NCBI RefSeq assembly: GCF_019127135.1
Contig: NZ_JAHOEA010000050.1
Span: 1 to 25,139 of the forward strand
DNA length: 25,139 nucleotides
Source: Segatella copri
GTDB lineage: Bacteria > Bacteroidota > Bacteroidia > Bacteroidales > Bacteroidaceae
Direction: 5' to 3'
Shown: positions 1-8,169 of the stretch, in pieces
Layout of the letters: every line of letters begins with the position of its first letter
Numbering within the stretch: position 1 is the first letter of the stretch
Notes under the pieces: model-generated
Told to the model about the DNA's origin: nothing
What the model saw: the letters and a program-made list of their open reading frames with translations, nothing else
Database searches by the model: none
Translations under genes and position numbers: made by a program

Positions 1-55
1 CTGTCAAGCACGGTTCCGAGAGAAGGGAGGGTGAAATTCCCTCCACTTACTCGAC
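1..55 (+). ncRNA. Group II intron, 3' end (domains V-VI)
   Basis: Seen: bases 1-19 can be the 3' strand of a domain V hairpin, ending in CACGGTTC. Bases 20-55 fold as domain VI: CGAG pairs with CTCG at the base, GGAGGG pairs with CCCTCC around a TGAAATT loop, and an unpaired A near position 49 sits where the branch-point adenosine belongs. The intron would end in AC at 55. From 56 onward the sequence is identical to 7829 onward in the uninterrupted IS66 copy, which fixes the 3' splice boundary. The catalytic RNA body and any intron-encoded reverse transcriptase lie outside the window. The intron class is not determined. Confidence 0.8.
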
Positions 56-69
56 AAAATTCACATAAA

Positions 70-243
70 ATGGAAAGCAAAGAATATTTTGAAAAGGTGA
101 TGCAGAACTACACCCAGAACCAAAAGGAACGTAGCCTGCGTAAGTATTGCAAAGATGAAGCAGTCGATTATGACTGGCTCATCCAGTACAAGAAGAACTA
201 TCCTTAACAGGAGAAACAGCAGGAGCCATCGCAAGATGCTTTC
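70..243 (+). pseudogene. IS66 tnpA (orf1) fragment with stop codon
   Basis: Nearly identical to the first half of the intact tnpA at 7843. A T-to-A change converts a leucine codon into TAA at 205-207 (codon 46), and homology stops near 243, where the sequence jumps into the tnpC tail. Both the nonsense mutation and the deletion make it non-functional. It shares the leader motif (ATTCACATAAAATGG) with the intact copy. Confidence 0.85.
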
Positions 244-546
244 AATGTAGTTCTCACAACTTTTGGATCACTACATAGAGAGATGTTTCTGACATATTGC
301 TATGGGAATACGCAATTGGCTTCAGACAGGAAGTCACTTCTCGGCCCAGAATCTGGCGTTATGTTCGGGGTGTTGGAAAGTTGCAAATTGAACAAAGTGA
401 ACTTTGGTGAGTACATTGAAGATATCCTTACTCGTATACTTTGTGGCGAGGAGGTTGATGTCTCGTTCCTGCTATGTGACTATGTCCGCCATTTTGAAGA
501 TGGTATGGATGCGGAGGTAACGAAGACATCCCAAGCCGTCGCTTGA
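241..546 (+). pseudogene. IS66 transposase (tnpC) C-terminal remnant
   Basis: The reading frame contains a stretch resembling the IS66 transposase C-terminal domain, with the pattern LLGPESG..FGVLESCKLN..NFGEYIEDILTRI. Family members have a similar pattern in which a glycine-rich turn is followed by S-C-K-L-N/H-G-V-N and a D-V-L-T/R-R-I helix. The catalytic DDE part is absent. An ATG exists at 283, but the frame is open back to 241, where it joins the tnpA fragment, so this is a deletion fusion rather than a real gene. It ends about 70 bp before the IS right end. Confidence 0.7.
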
Positions 547-618
547 TTGTTAAATTTTAGAAAATCAAAACTTTATTCAAAAATACTGGTACGGCTAACC
601 CGCTGATAAATAGTGGGG

Positions 619-638
619 ACGCTGTATTGGTGGTTTAC
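619..638 (+). repeat. IS66 right terminal inverted repeat
   Basis: The 20 bases are the exact reverse complement of the left ends at 7768-7787 and 25024-25043. This marks the right boundary of the leftmost IS66 copy. Host sequence (a TA antitoxin remnant) starts within a few bases of it. Confidence 0.8.
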
Positions 639-640
639 CA

Positions 641-742
641 TTGACACTTCCTGCTCATTTGGAGAAATTAGGTGGATGCCTTGCTGGAATAGAAGATGAA
701 AACGACGAGAAGTTAGACTATTTGTTGGAGAAGTATAAATGA
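641..742 (+). pseudogene. Antitoxin C-terminal remnant
   Basis: An open frame running out of the IS boundary encodes about 33 residues ending LDYLLEKYK and stops with TGA at 740-742. The stop overlaps the ATG of the PIN-domain remnant that follows (ATGATGA arrangement), which is the usual coupling of antitoxin and toxin in type II modules. The 5' part was lost, probably when the IS inserted or deleted. The assignment as antitoxin rests mainly on this context. Confidence 0.5.
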
Positions 743-892
743 TGAAGGTATTTCTTGATACAAATGTGGCTCTTGACTTCTGGATGCACCGTGATGGCTT
801 TTGTGACGAGGAACGTTAAGGATTTCCCTTTCTCTGACATTTCAGTCATGCCTCCTCATGAATTCTTGCAGAGAATGAATGTTACGTTGTAA
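742..892 (+). pseudogene. PIN-domain toxin (VapC-like), internally deleted
   Basis: The first frame starts MKVFLDTNVALDFW, the typical PIN-domain opening with the first metal-binding aspartate in LDTN. It ends after about 26 codons at a TAA near 818. A second frame (806-892) encodes TRNVKDFPFSDISVMPPHEF, which matches the usual PIN C-terminal pattern (TRN.KDF.FS.I.V..P.EF). The middle of the domain, with the other acidic residues, is missing and the two parts are out of frame. This is a dead toxin gene. Its stop is 8 bases before the start of the metallo-beta-lactamase gene. Confidence 0.7.
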
Positions 893-900
893 TTTTGTAT

Positions 901-2049
901 ATGAAAATTGACTTGTTACCTGCCTTGAATGGTGATAGTGTTCTTGTAGAGTATGTTCCATCCCACTACTTTTTAATAGATGGTGGGTATGTTGATACAT
1001 ATAAGGACTATTTGTTGCCGAAACTAAAAGAAATTTCTGAAAATGGTGGTGCAATTGATGTTATAGTAGTTACACATATTGATGCTGATCATATTTCTGG
1101 TATTATCAAGTTACTTGAAGAAGAGGCTCTTCCTATATCAATAGGAGAAATTTGGTACAATGGATATCGGCATATTCAGTCTGTTGTTAAGGTTTCTGCC
1201 AACGGGGAACATTTTGTGCATAACAATATTTGCAAGGCGGTACAATTGGCAGAATCTAAGAAAATTAGTGCTAGGCAGGGATGTACGTTGTCAACATTAA
1301 TAGCAAGAAAAGGAATTCCTTGGAACGTTCCTTTGAGCGGTGCAACAATAAAAGGATTATATTCTTTTTCTTTTGGAAAGGCTACAATTCATATTCTATC
1401 TCCAAACAGTGACGATATTAGTAATGTGGAATCTTTTTGGAAGAAAAAGCTAATCATAGATGGTTTACTTTCAAAAGCTCATAGTGAAGAATTTTGGGAT
1501 GATGCATTTGAGTATTCTTTGAGCAAAGATAAACCTGGTTTTCATTATCATGAAAGAAATGTATCTAAGAGTTATGACTTGATTAAGATGATGGAGGAAA
1601 TATATGAACCGGACGATTCTGCTACAAATGGAAGTTCTATTGCTTTTGTATTGGAAGTAGATGAAAAAAGAGTATTGTTTTTAGGAGATGCTCATGCAGA
1701 AACAATAGTAGATTCATTGATGGAATTGTATGGCAAAGGAAATGCGCCTTTCTGGTTTGATGCAGTTAAGTTATCACATCATGGTAGCTATAATAATAAT
1801 TCTCCAGAATTGTTGAAGTTGATTAGGTGTAATAATTGGTTGATCTCTACTAATGGAGATAAATATAATCATCCAGATTTGCCAACATTGGCTCATATTA
1901 TTGCCAATGGTAATAATCATGAACCAAGGTTGTATTTTAACTATAATATAGAATTATCTAGAGAATTGACTGCTCAAAGCTATCATGATGATTTTGAATT
2001 TGAGATTATTACTCCAGTAGGAGAACAAGGTATAACGATAACTATTTGA
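901..2049 (+). CDS. Metallo-beta-lactamase-fold protein (AVAST type I-like component)
   Basis: A 382-residue protein with a ComEC-like metallo-beta-lactamase fold. Visible motifs are the strand NGDSVLVEY (10-18), the metal-binding motif HIDADH (59-64, with Asp at the usual second His position), GDAH (262-265) and the late histidine motif SHHGS (292-296). The family hydrolyses phosphodiesters, lactams or similar bonds with bound metal; the substrate here is unknown. I chose ATG at 901 over the TTG at 895 because the protein then begins MKIDLLPALNGDS, as relatives do. Only 4 bases separate its stop from the next start, so it is co-transcribed and probably coupled to the protease-NTPase. An MBL gene beside a protease/STAND gene is the arrangement I recall for AVAST type I; that name is inferred from architecture. 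Confidence 0.85.
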   Translation: MKIDLLPALNGDSVLVEYVPSHYFLIDGGYVDTYKDYLLPKLKEISENGGAIDVIVVTHIDADHISGIIKLLEEEALPISIGEIWYNGYRHIQSVVKVSANGEHFVHNNICKAVQLAESKKISARQGCTLSTLIARKGIPWNVPLSGATIKGLYSFSFGKATIHILSPNSDDISNVESFWKKKLIIDGLLSKAHSEEFWDDAFEYSLSKDKPGFHYHERNVSKSYDLIKMMEEIYEPDDSATNGSSIAFVLEVDEKRVLFLGDAHAETIVDSLMELYGKGNAPFWFDAVKLSHHGSYNNNSPELLKLIRCNNWLISTNGDKYNHPDLPTLAHIIANGNNHEPRLYFNYNIELSRELTAQSYHDDFEFEIITPVGEQGITITI

Positions 2050-2053
2050 AAAT

Positions 2054-5000
2054 ATGGAAGGAAGATTAATTGTTCGGATTGTTTGTGGAAAGGAAGTTGG
2101 AACTGCATTCTATGTAGCTCCTGACCTTCTATTAACTGCATATCATACAGTGGCATGCTATTCTGATGATGCCGAAAATATAGTAAAGGATTCAACTGAT
2201 GGTGACCTGCATTTTGAAGTTATACGGAATATTGAAGAATTTGATATTTCAATATTAAAAGTATCGGCACGTTCAGAAAAAGACTTTTATGGCTTACAAG
2301 CACACCATCTAAGAATTGATGAAGATGTAGAGTCGTTTGGATATCCTGATAAAAATAGTGATGGTGGGTTAAGGCTTTATGGAAAAATAAACCAAAAGGT
2401 TTATGGTAAACCTGCTAATTACCAGCTCTGTCCGAAAGACATTAGTGATCTATATGATTATCAAGGAATGTCAGGTGCTCCTATTCTAATAAGAGACAAG
2501 GTAGTAGGAATCGTTATTGAACAAACAGGAAACCATTTGTCTTTTGTCAGTGTAGAAATAATTAGTTCTGTTTTGACAGAAATAAAAATAGAGAAGGAAG
2601 AAAGTATTAATTCTATACCTGCTTCTATAGGAAAAGATGTAGAAAAATCTCAACCTAATTATTCTGTGTTTGAGTCACTTGATACTGTTCTTTCTAATGA
2701 CAAGTCTCATTGGATTTTGCTTTATGGTTCACCAGGATGTGGCAAGACAACTGTTGCAGGTGGTTTCGAATCAAGAACTGATAGGGTAAAAATTCTTGGC
2801 AGATTCTTTTTTAAGGTGCCTAATGATGACATGAGTCGGGCTATCAGATGTTCGGAAGGATACTTCGTAGATTGGATAGAGACTGTGTTTGTTGCTACAT
2901 CTTGTGTAGATGTAAAAAAAATGACACCAGAAGAAAAAAGAAAAAGTGTCTCAGACTGGTTTAGATACATGAGCAATATCCTTTCTGTTGACGATAAATC
3001 TGGCGTTATCATTATTGATGGCTTAGATGAATTGGTAACTGATAGGGATAATCGTATAGATGACATTCTATCCTTGCTGCCAGAGAGTTTGCCAAGCAAT
3101 ATAAAAGTAGTTTTGTCATGTATTAGTGAAGATATACTTCCTGCCACTATTATAGGAAAGTTGCTTGATGAATTTAAAATTGAGGTAACTCCCCTAAATA
3201 TGCAAGCATGTGAATCCTATATAAAGGCGAATAGCGGTGAATGGGAGAAAACATTTCCATTTATTCAAGCCGTAGCTCATAAGACACAAGGTCATCCTCT
3301 GTATATGAATTATCTATGCCGCTATATGGCGGAATCTTTTGATGAAAAGACGAAAGGAGTTGAATTGGAGGAATGGTTGGATAGTTTACCTACCATAGGT
3401 GGAGATATTACCGCTTATTATGAATCAATTTGGAAAAAAGCAAATCCAAAAGGATGCGCTTTTGAAGTGTTGGCTTTATTGTCTCAAATTCGTGGCTCTG
3501 TATTGGAATCACAACTACTTAACATGATGGTGTCCCCAAACCCATATGATTTTAAGCAATCTATTAGAGAGTTCAGACATTTGTTGAAAGAAAAGGATGC
3601 AGAGCGATATGAGATTTATCATAGTTCATTCAGGCTTTTTGTTACTCATAAATTGGGTTCGATAATAGGCTTTACAAATGATCAGATTGGAAAATATTGT
3701 TTGGCACATAAAGATTTGCCTTATTCAATAGAAAACACTCTCCATCATTTGGTAAATGGTAGCGATGTGATGAAAGGATTGGAAATGTGTAATCAAGAAT
3801 GGGCAGACTTATGTGCTATGCATGATGTTTCTCCAGATTTGATAATGCATGATATTAAGGAATGTTTGGCTCTTGCTGTAGATAATGGGCTGCCAATAGA
3901 GGTAATTAGGTTGATGTTGCTAGCTCAACGCATCGAGAATCGTTGTGATTCTATAATGGTGGACCATGTGGATGCTTTTATTGATTTGAGTTTATTACGA
4001 GGAAAACCTGATGTGGCAATGAAATATATTGTAAGAGATAATAGACTTTTGGTAGATCTTCCAAGAGCTATGTCCTACCTTCGTATTATGTTTGAATTGA
4101 ATTATAAAGAGCAGGCTCTTGATTTAGCAGAATCAATTGAAGCAAAAATTCGTCAGATTCTTGAGGATAAATCCCAAAAGTATATAGATACATATGTATT
4201 TGTAGCTAAAGGCTTTTTGATAGTTGAAGGTGTTTTGGCGGGTGTTGAGAATCAAAAAGATTTGGTTGGCTATTTGACTCATACTCTTAATTATTTGAAG
4301 GCGGATACAGAAGAACAAACTAATGAGATGATTAGCTCAATTAGAAGCGAAATTATAGCTTATCAACTCTCTAATCACGTAAGGTCTGGCAAAATTGTGG
4401 ACTTTGATAAACATCTTAAGAGGTTAGATACTAATTGGGATGAAAGAATTGTTATGCTTTTAATAAACGTGATACACTTATATGAAGAGAAAGATTCTGA
4501 ACTTCATAAAATAGGGTATAATGAGTCTTTTAATTTTTGCTTAAAGAAGTTAGAAGATGTTTTATTACAGCATGATTTCGCATTTTCAAATGAGGATATC
4601 AAAAAAATATTAGCAGTACTTATCGGTAAACCTATACAAGCATGTGTGATAAAGAAATTATTGGAAAAATATAAACCAGAACTCTTGCCATTTTCTTTTA
4701 GGAATGCTAATGGAGTTGATGTTGAAGTAAATTCTGTATTTGAATACTACATACAAAGCTTTTATAAGGCATATGAAGATGACGATTTTTCACTCCCGGA
4801 ATTGAATAGAAATTATAAAGATGATGGGTCTTGGGAAAAGTATATAGAGATGTTGGTTGCTCGTACTGCTTACATTCATGGTTTGCTAAGAATGCGTACG
4901 GATGGTGATGACCTTTCCTCAATCTATGTAAAATTTAAAGATATTCTTGATTGTCTTGATTTTTCTTTTGAGGAAAGAATCAATTGGAAACGAAGTTATC

Positions 5001-7003
5001 TTTTGCCTGAGAAGTTAATACCGTTCTTGTATACAAAATTGGCGGAAATATATGGTGATTTTTTTGCTGATAGGATAGATGATCTAATGGAACATGTCAA
5101 GAGCAGAATGTCTAATCAATTGTGTTTGTATAGAGAAGGCTATTGTGATACTTTTATTGGAATGGCTAAAATCTTGGGAGAAAAGAATATGCGGATGCAA
5201 GCTCTTTTCTTTGCAGATGAAGCTGTCAAGTTCATTCTTTATGCAGTTATGAACAGATGGGAACGTTGTAACTATTTGCTTCAGTTATGTTGCGAATATG
5301 CTAGGTGGGGGGAAACATTGAAAGTTCAAACTACTTATGCGGAAGTGTTGAAAAGTTCTATGGGACCAGATTGGTATAAAGAGGCCCAACTGGACTTAAT
5401 TAATGAATTTCGCAAATCTGACATACCGTTAGATGCTGTTCAAGTTGCTCATATGGCTGCGATTTTTGAAGAAGCGTCTGGTGAAATGACGTTTCAGCGA
5501 TATGTTCAGCAAGAAAAAAACGAGTTTGTGGCAACAATCGCCAAGACTTCTTCTTTATCAGATGCAATTGGTTATTATATGTTTGAAACTTTGCCTTCAC
5601 CAGAAAGTATTATCTGTAATGCTGAGGAATGGAAGGTTGACATGCCTAAATTAGGTGATGGGTATGATCTTGGTGCCAATCATTTAATAGAGGCTAGTGC
5701 TATATGCCAGTTATTGAGAGAATGTAAAGCGATATCACCTTACATAAGATATGCCATTAGTGAACTGTTTTGGGAAAACTGGGATAAGCTACACAATGAT
5801 AATCAATACGCTAGCCTTCACTCTGAAATTATAGTAGAGTTGGGGATGGAAAAGTCTATAGAAATACTAGCTCCAAGAATGGCTGAGTATATAGTCTCTG
5901 ACTATGATAATAAAAAAGGTGAGTATCTAAAAGATTTCGAAGAAACAACAACTTCTAATGAGTTCTTTGATGCTTTGAAACAAAATTTGAGAAAGCATAA
6001 TTATAAATGGGAGCGAACTGAGTCGGAAGAAAAAACATCGGAAAAGCGAGAAAGTCTACAAGAGAGGCTTGGCTTACTTCCTTCAAGCAAGGTGCTTTTA
6101 GACAATATGAGAAAGAGCATAATTTCACCAGTTGGTACTTATTGGTTCTCGCTCAGTGAATTTATTACTCCACTTATCAATATGCCGGATTTTGATAGAT
6201 GTAAGCTATATGATGTGATTTCTAGCCATTATAACATCAATGTTCAACCTTCAAGACAACAAGATAGTAAATTTAGTTGGATGAAAGGTTTTCATAAAGA
6301 AATCAATCAAGATGAGCAAATGATTCATTTTCTCATCTGGTTTCTTGTGCATCCAGATATTAGTGTTTCCAAAAGAGCAAGTGGGGTATTGAAATGGCTA
6401 AGTACTTATGATACAAGAGTAATTAAATGCTTGATAGAGGAAATTCTATATCCATGTGAAGTGGGATTAAATACAGAGGCTTCTAGCGTTTTATTAAATA
6501 TTGCAATGATGGCTCCCTCTTTGGTCCTAGAGAGTTTTCAGGATATTGATATTAAGAAGAAATTGTTAAGTGTTTGTAATTTCTCGGTATCGTGGAATCT
6601 TTATGAAATAGCATTGTTATTGTCAGAGAAATGTGGATATTGTTGTATGTTGGAAGAACTGCAACATGTTATCCCAGAAAGTTTGCCGGATAGAAGCGAT
6701 GTTCTCTTTGAGAATGACGATAAAATGTTTGTTAGTACTAAAATTGATGCACTTAATTATTGGCAAGTTACTGGGGGAAAAGAGTTCGCGAAACCATATT
6801 TGGATGCAGTGCATCGACTGCAAGGAGATGGTACATTAGATAGATTATTCCAATCTGATAGGTATGTCCATAGGAGTTTCTATTTGGGACAAATATTTAA
6901 GGGTAGATGTGCTAGAACTATGGAAGATATACTTAATAATGTACTCTATGGTAAAGTAGATATTAGGAGAGCTAGTGATGTGTATAATGTAATTAATAGT
7001 TAA
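2054..7003 (+). CDS. Trypsin-like protease-STAND NTPase, AVAST type I-like
   Basis: A 1649-residue multidomain protein. Residues 1-170 are a trypsin-like serine protease domain with a plausible catalytic triad: His31 (LLTAYHT), Asp64 (FDISILK) and Ser140 (GMSGAP). A P-loop NTPase follows, with Walker A GSPGCGKT (225-232) and Walker B VIIIDGLDEL (318-327), the hydrophobic-D-x-x-D-E form of STAND/NACHT ATPases. The remaining 1100 or so residues appear to be alpha-helical repeats, probably the sensor region. By analogy with AVAST proteins, the repeats would recognise a phage protein, the NTPase would oligomerise and the protease would act as effector. That mechanism is inferred. It lies in an operon with the MBL gene (4 bp upstream) and two small genes (5 bp downstream). 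Confidence 0.85.
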   Translation: MEGRLIVRIVCGKEVGTAFYVAPDLLLTAYHTVACYSDDAENIVKDSTDGDLHFEVIRNIEEFDISILKVSARSEKDFYGLQAHHLRIDEDVESFGYPDKNSDGGLRLYGKINQKVYGKPANYQLCPKDISDLYDYQGMSGAPILIRDKVVGIVIEQTGNHLSFVSVEIISSVLTEIKIEKEESINSIPASIGKDVEKSQPNYSVFESLDTVLSNDKSHWILLYGSPGCGKTTVAGGFESRTDRVKILGRFFFKVPNDDMSRAIRCSEGYFVDWIETVFVATSCVDVKKMTPEEKRKSVSDWFRYMSNILSVDDKSGVIIIDGLDELVTDRDNRIDDILSLLPESLPSNIKVVLSCISEDILPATIIGKLLDEFKIEVTPLNMQACESYIKANSGEWEKTFPFIQAVAHKTQGHPLYMNYLCRYMAESFDEKTKGVELEEWLDSLPTIGGDITAYYESIWKKANPKGCAFEVLALLSQIRGSVLESQLLNMMVSPNPYDFKQSIREFRHLLKEKDAERYEIYHSSFRLFVTHKLGSIIGFTNDQIGKYCLAHKDLPYSIENTLHHLVNGSDVMKGLEMCNQEWADLCAMHDVSPDLIMHDIKECLALAVDNGLPIEVIRLMLLAQRIENRCDSIMVDHVDAFIDLSLLRGKPDVAMKYIVRDNRLLVDLPRAMSYLRIMFELNYKEQALDLAESIEAKIRQILEDKSQKYIDTYVFVAKGFLIVEGVLAGVENQKDLVGYLTHTLNYLKADTEEQTNEMISSIRSEIIAYQLSNHVRSGKIVDFDKHLKRLDTNWDERIVMLLINVIHLYEEKDSELHKIGYNESFNFCLKKLEDVLLQHDFAFSNEDIKKILAVLIGKPIQACVIKKLLEKYKPELLPFSFRNANGVDVEVNSVFEYYIQSFYKAYEDDDFSLPELNRNYKDDGSWEKYIEMLVARTAYIHGLLRMRTDGDDLSSIYVKFKDILDCLDFSFEERINWKRSYLLPEKLIPFLYTKLAEIYGDFFADRIDDLMEHVKSRMSNQLCLYREGYCDTFIGMAKILGEKNMRMQALFFADEAVKFILYAVMNRWERCNYLLQLCCEYARWGETLKVQTTYAEVLKSSMGPDWYKEAQLDLINEFRKSDIPLDAVQVAHMAAIFEEASGEMTFQRYVQQEKNEFVATIAKTSSLSDAIGYYMFETLPSPESIICNAEEWKVDMPKLGDGYDLGANHLIEASAICQLLRECKAISPYIRYAISELFWENWDKLHNDNQYASLHSEIIVELGMEKSIEILAPRMAEYIVSDYDNKKGEYLKDFEETTTSNEFFDALKQNLRKHNYKWERTESEEKTSEKRESLQERLGLLPSSKVLLDNMRKSIISPVGTYWFSLSEFITPLINMPDFDRCKLYDVISSHYNINVQPSRQQDSKFSWMKGFHKEINQDEQMIHFLIWFLVHPDISVSKRASGVLKWLSTYDTRVIKCLIEEILYPCEVGLNTEASSVLLNIAMMAPSLVLESFQDIDIKKKLLSVCNFSVSWNLYEIALLLSEKCGYCCMLEELQHVIPESLPDRSDVLFENDDKMFVSTKIDALNYWQVTGGKEFAKPYLDAVHRLQGDGTLDRLFQSDRYVHRSFYLGQIFKGRCARTMEDILNNVLYGKVDIRRASDVYNVINS

Positions 7004-7008
7004 TATGT

Positions 7009-7263
7009 ATGACTAAGCAATTAGGAACTTTATATTCAGATAGGGAGGATTTTGAGAGAGGTTCAAATCTCTTAAAAGAGTGTATGGAAAATAAGCATAT
7101 TTCGTTTGCGCAAGGTATGGTGAATCATTTAGTGGATTCCTTGAAGAGAGCAAAAAAACTTCCAAATGGCAGGCTGGATTTATATACGATAGATGAATCC
7201 ATTCGTTCTGTTTTCCATATCTTAGTGTCTGATCATTTCGATAAAATATATGAAGCCAAGTAG
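7009..7263 (+). CDS. Small operon protein, paralogue 1
   Basis: 84 residues with no recognised domain; charged, with predicted helices. It shares a pattern with the next gene: an S/D-R-E-x-F-E segment, then D-S-L-x-x-A-x-x-L-P-N-x-R-(L/I)-x-L-x-T-I-D-E, so the two are diverged duplicates. It starts 5 bases after the protease-NTPase stop and overlaps the next gene by 14 bases, so it belongs to the defence operon. It may be the third component of an AVAST type I-like system (Avs1C position) or a regulator of the protease, but no function can be read from the sequence. Confidence 0.7.
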   Translation: MTKQLGTLYSDREDFERGSNLLKECMENKHISFAQGMVNHLVDSLKRAKKLPNGRLDLYTIDESIRSVFHILVSDHFDKIYEAK

Positions 7264-7522
7264 TAAATATGGCATGCCTACGCCAAAATCGCGTGAAGAA
7301 TTTGAACACAATGTTTTTCTCACGAAAGACGATATTGAACGCCATAGTGATAATCCATCATATTTGTCAAATCGTTTATGGGCTTTAGGTGATTCTCTGG
7401 AACATGCAAGATATTTGCCAAACAAGCGAATAGAACTACCTACGATTGATGAAAGAATGAGGCTAATTTCTAATATGATGGATTGGGAAAAATATCTTCC
7501 ACCAGTTTCAATAGAAAAGTAA
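7250..7522 (+). CDS. Small operon protein, paralogue 2
   Basis: 90 residues, overlapping paralogue 1 by 14 bases and sharing its core (DSLEHARYLPNKRIELPTID against DSLKRAKKLPNGRLDLYTID). No known domain. The stop codon TAA at 7520-7522 falls inside GTAAG at 7519, which could be the left end of an IS66 element. The last residue or residues and the original C-terminus may therefore have been replaced by the insertion. The length matches paralogue 1, so any loss is probably small. Confidence 0.65.
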   Translation: MKPSSKYGMPTPKSREEFEHNVFLTKDDIERHSDNPSYLSNRLWALGDSLEHARYLPNKRIELPTIDERMRLISNMMDWEKYLPPVSIEK

Positions 7523-7564
7523 GTATTCGGTGAAAGCCGTATTGTGCGCCTAGATAAAGTTTTG

Positions 7565-7572
7565 TACCTTTG
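7565..7572 (+). promoter_or_regulatory. Promoter -7 box TACCTTTG
   Basis: An exact match to the Bacteroidota TAnnTTTG box, with a TTG (ATTGTG) about 20 bases upstream as a possible -33 element. It lies 27 bases before the ATG at 7599 and would drive the older IS66 tnpA-like gene. Confidence 0.55.
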
Positions 7573-7598
7573 CACCGTTATTTTAAATTATTCAAATT

Positions 7599-7767
7599 AT
7601 GGTACAAGGCAAGAAACAATTAAACAGTAAGCCAAAGTTCGCCGAGGTTGTAATCGGTGACAATGAGGCGAAGGAGATGCGTGAGTCTGCAAATGCTCGC
7701 AACCATCTAAAATTAAGCTATCCCAATGGTGTGACACTAATTCTCCCTGCTGGCATCAGTATCGAAC
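7599..7767 (+). pseudogene. IS66 tnpA-like gene interrupted by a second IS66
   Basis: The frame opens MVQGKKQLNSKPKFAEV and ends with LKLSYPNGVTLILPAGISIER, resembling the C-terminal part of IS66 accessory protein TnpA (P-N-G-V-x-L-x-L/V-P-A-G). The native frame is native up to 7767. The apparent last ten residues, to a stop at 7799, are encoded by the left end of the IS66 copy beginning GTAAACC at 7768. The gene is therefore truncated by insertion. Confidence 0.6.
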
Positions 7768-7810
7768 GTAAACCACCAATACAGCGTAAGGTGGGTTAAA
7801 TGAAAAATAT

Positions 7811-7818
7811 TATCTTTG
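7811..7818 (+). promoter_or_regulatory. IS66 promoter -7 box TATCTTTG
   Basis: A perfect TAnnTTTG box 24 bases upstream of the tnpA ATG at 7843. The same box occurs at 25067-25074. The group II intron insertion site lies 10 bases downstream of it, in the predicted untranslated leader, so the intron separates promoter from tnpA in the interrupted copies. Confidence 0.6.
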
Positions 7819-7842
7819 CAACCGTTTTAAAATTCACATAAA

Positions 7843-8169
7843 ATGGAAAGCAAAGAATATTTTGAAAAGGTGATGCAGGACTACAACCAGAACCGAAAGG
7901 GACGTAGCCTGCGTAAGTATTGCAAAGATGAAGCAGTCGATTATGATTGGCTCATCCAATACAAGAAGAACTATCCTTTACAGGAGAAACAGCAGGAACC
8001 ATCGCAAGATGCTTTCATACCTATTACTATAAAGGATGTTGCTCCAAAGCCAACAACCTGGCAAGTGGAGACCTTAATTCTGAAATCTCCTGATGGAGAG
8101 CAGATAGAGATAAAGAGTAACAGTTTGTTTGTCGTGGCAGAATTGCTGCATAAAATGTCGCAGCCATGA
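7843..8169 (+). CDS. tnpA: IS66 accessory protein TnpA (orf1)
   Basis: 108 residues. The N-terminal half (ESKEYFEKVMQDYNQNRKG, then SLRKYCKDEAVDYDWL) resembles the small helix-turn-helix-type first ORF of Bacteroidota IS66 elements. The C-terminal half ends with a short beta-rich segment and a helix. It overlaps tnpB by 4 bases (ATGA). It presumably binds element ends or assists transposition; its precise role in the family is poorly known. The gene appears intact, unlike the copy at 70-243. Confidence 0.75.
   Translation: MESKEYFEKVMQDYNQNRKGRSLRKYCKDEAVDYDWLIQYKKNYPLQEKQQEPSQDAFIPITIKDVAPKPTTWQVETLILKSPDGEQIEIKSNSLFVVAELLHKMSQP

Larger units (their letters stand above)
1..638 (+). mobile_element. 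IS66-family element, internally deleted, intron-interrupted (right part)
   Basis: Remnant of an IS66-family element reading rightwards. It contains the 3' end of a group II intron, a tnpA fragment (70-243), a large internal deletion and the C-terminal part of tnpC (241-546). It ends with a terminal inverted repeat at 619-638, the exact reverse complement of GTAAACCACCAATACAGCGT found at 7768 and 25024. IS66 ends typically begin GTAA, which fits. The element cannot transpose on its own because tnpB and most of tnpA and tnpC are missing. The left end lies before the window. Confidence 0.75.
7519..7767 (+). mobile_element. Older IS66-like element, left part only
   Basis: The sequence begins GTAAGTATTCGG, consistent with an IS66-type left end, and is followed by a good Bacteroidota -7 box and a short tnpA-like ORF. 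It is cut at 7767 by a second IS66 copy whose left end GTAAACC begins at 7768, a nested insertion. The left boundary is inferred from the GTAAG start and was not confirmed by a matching right end, so it is tentative. Confidence 0.45.

Noticed and set aside
890..897. TAATTTTG matches the Bacteroidota -7 box just before the MBL gene.
   Set aside because: It lies only 3 bases before ATG 901, so the transcript would begin at or after the start codon; probably a chance match.
2722..3147. A 141-codon minus-strand ORF inside the protease-NTPase gene.
   Set aside because: It is antisense to the Walker A/B region of a clear coding gene and has low-complexity serine/threonine-rich content.
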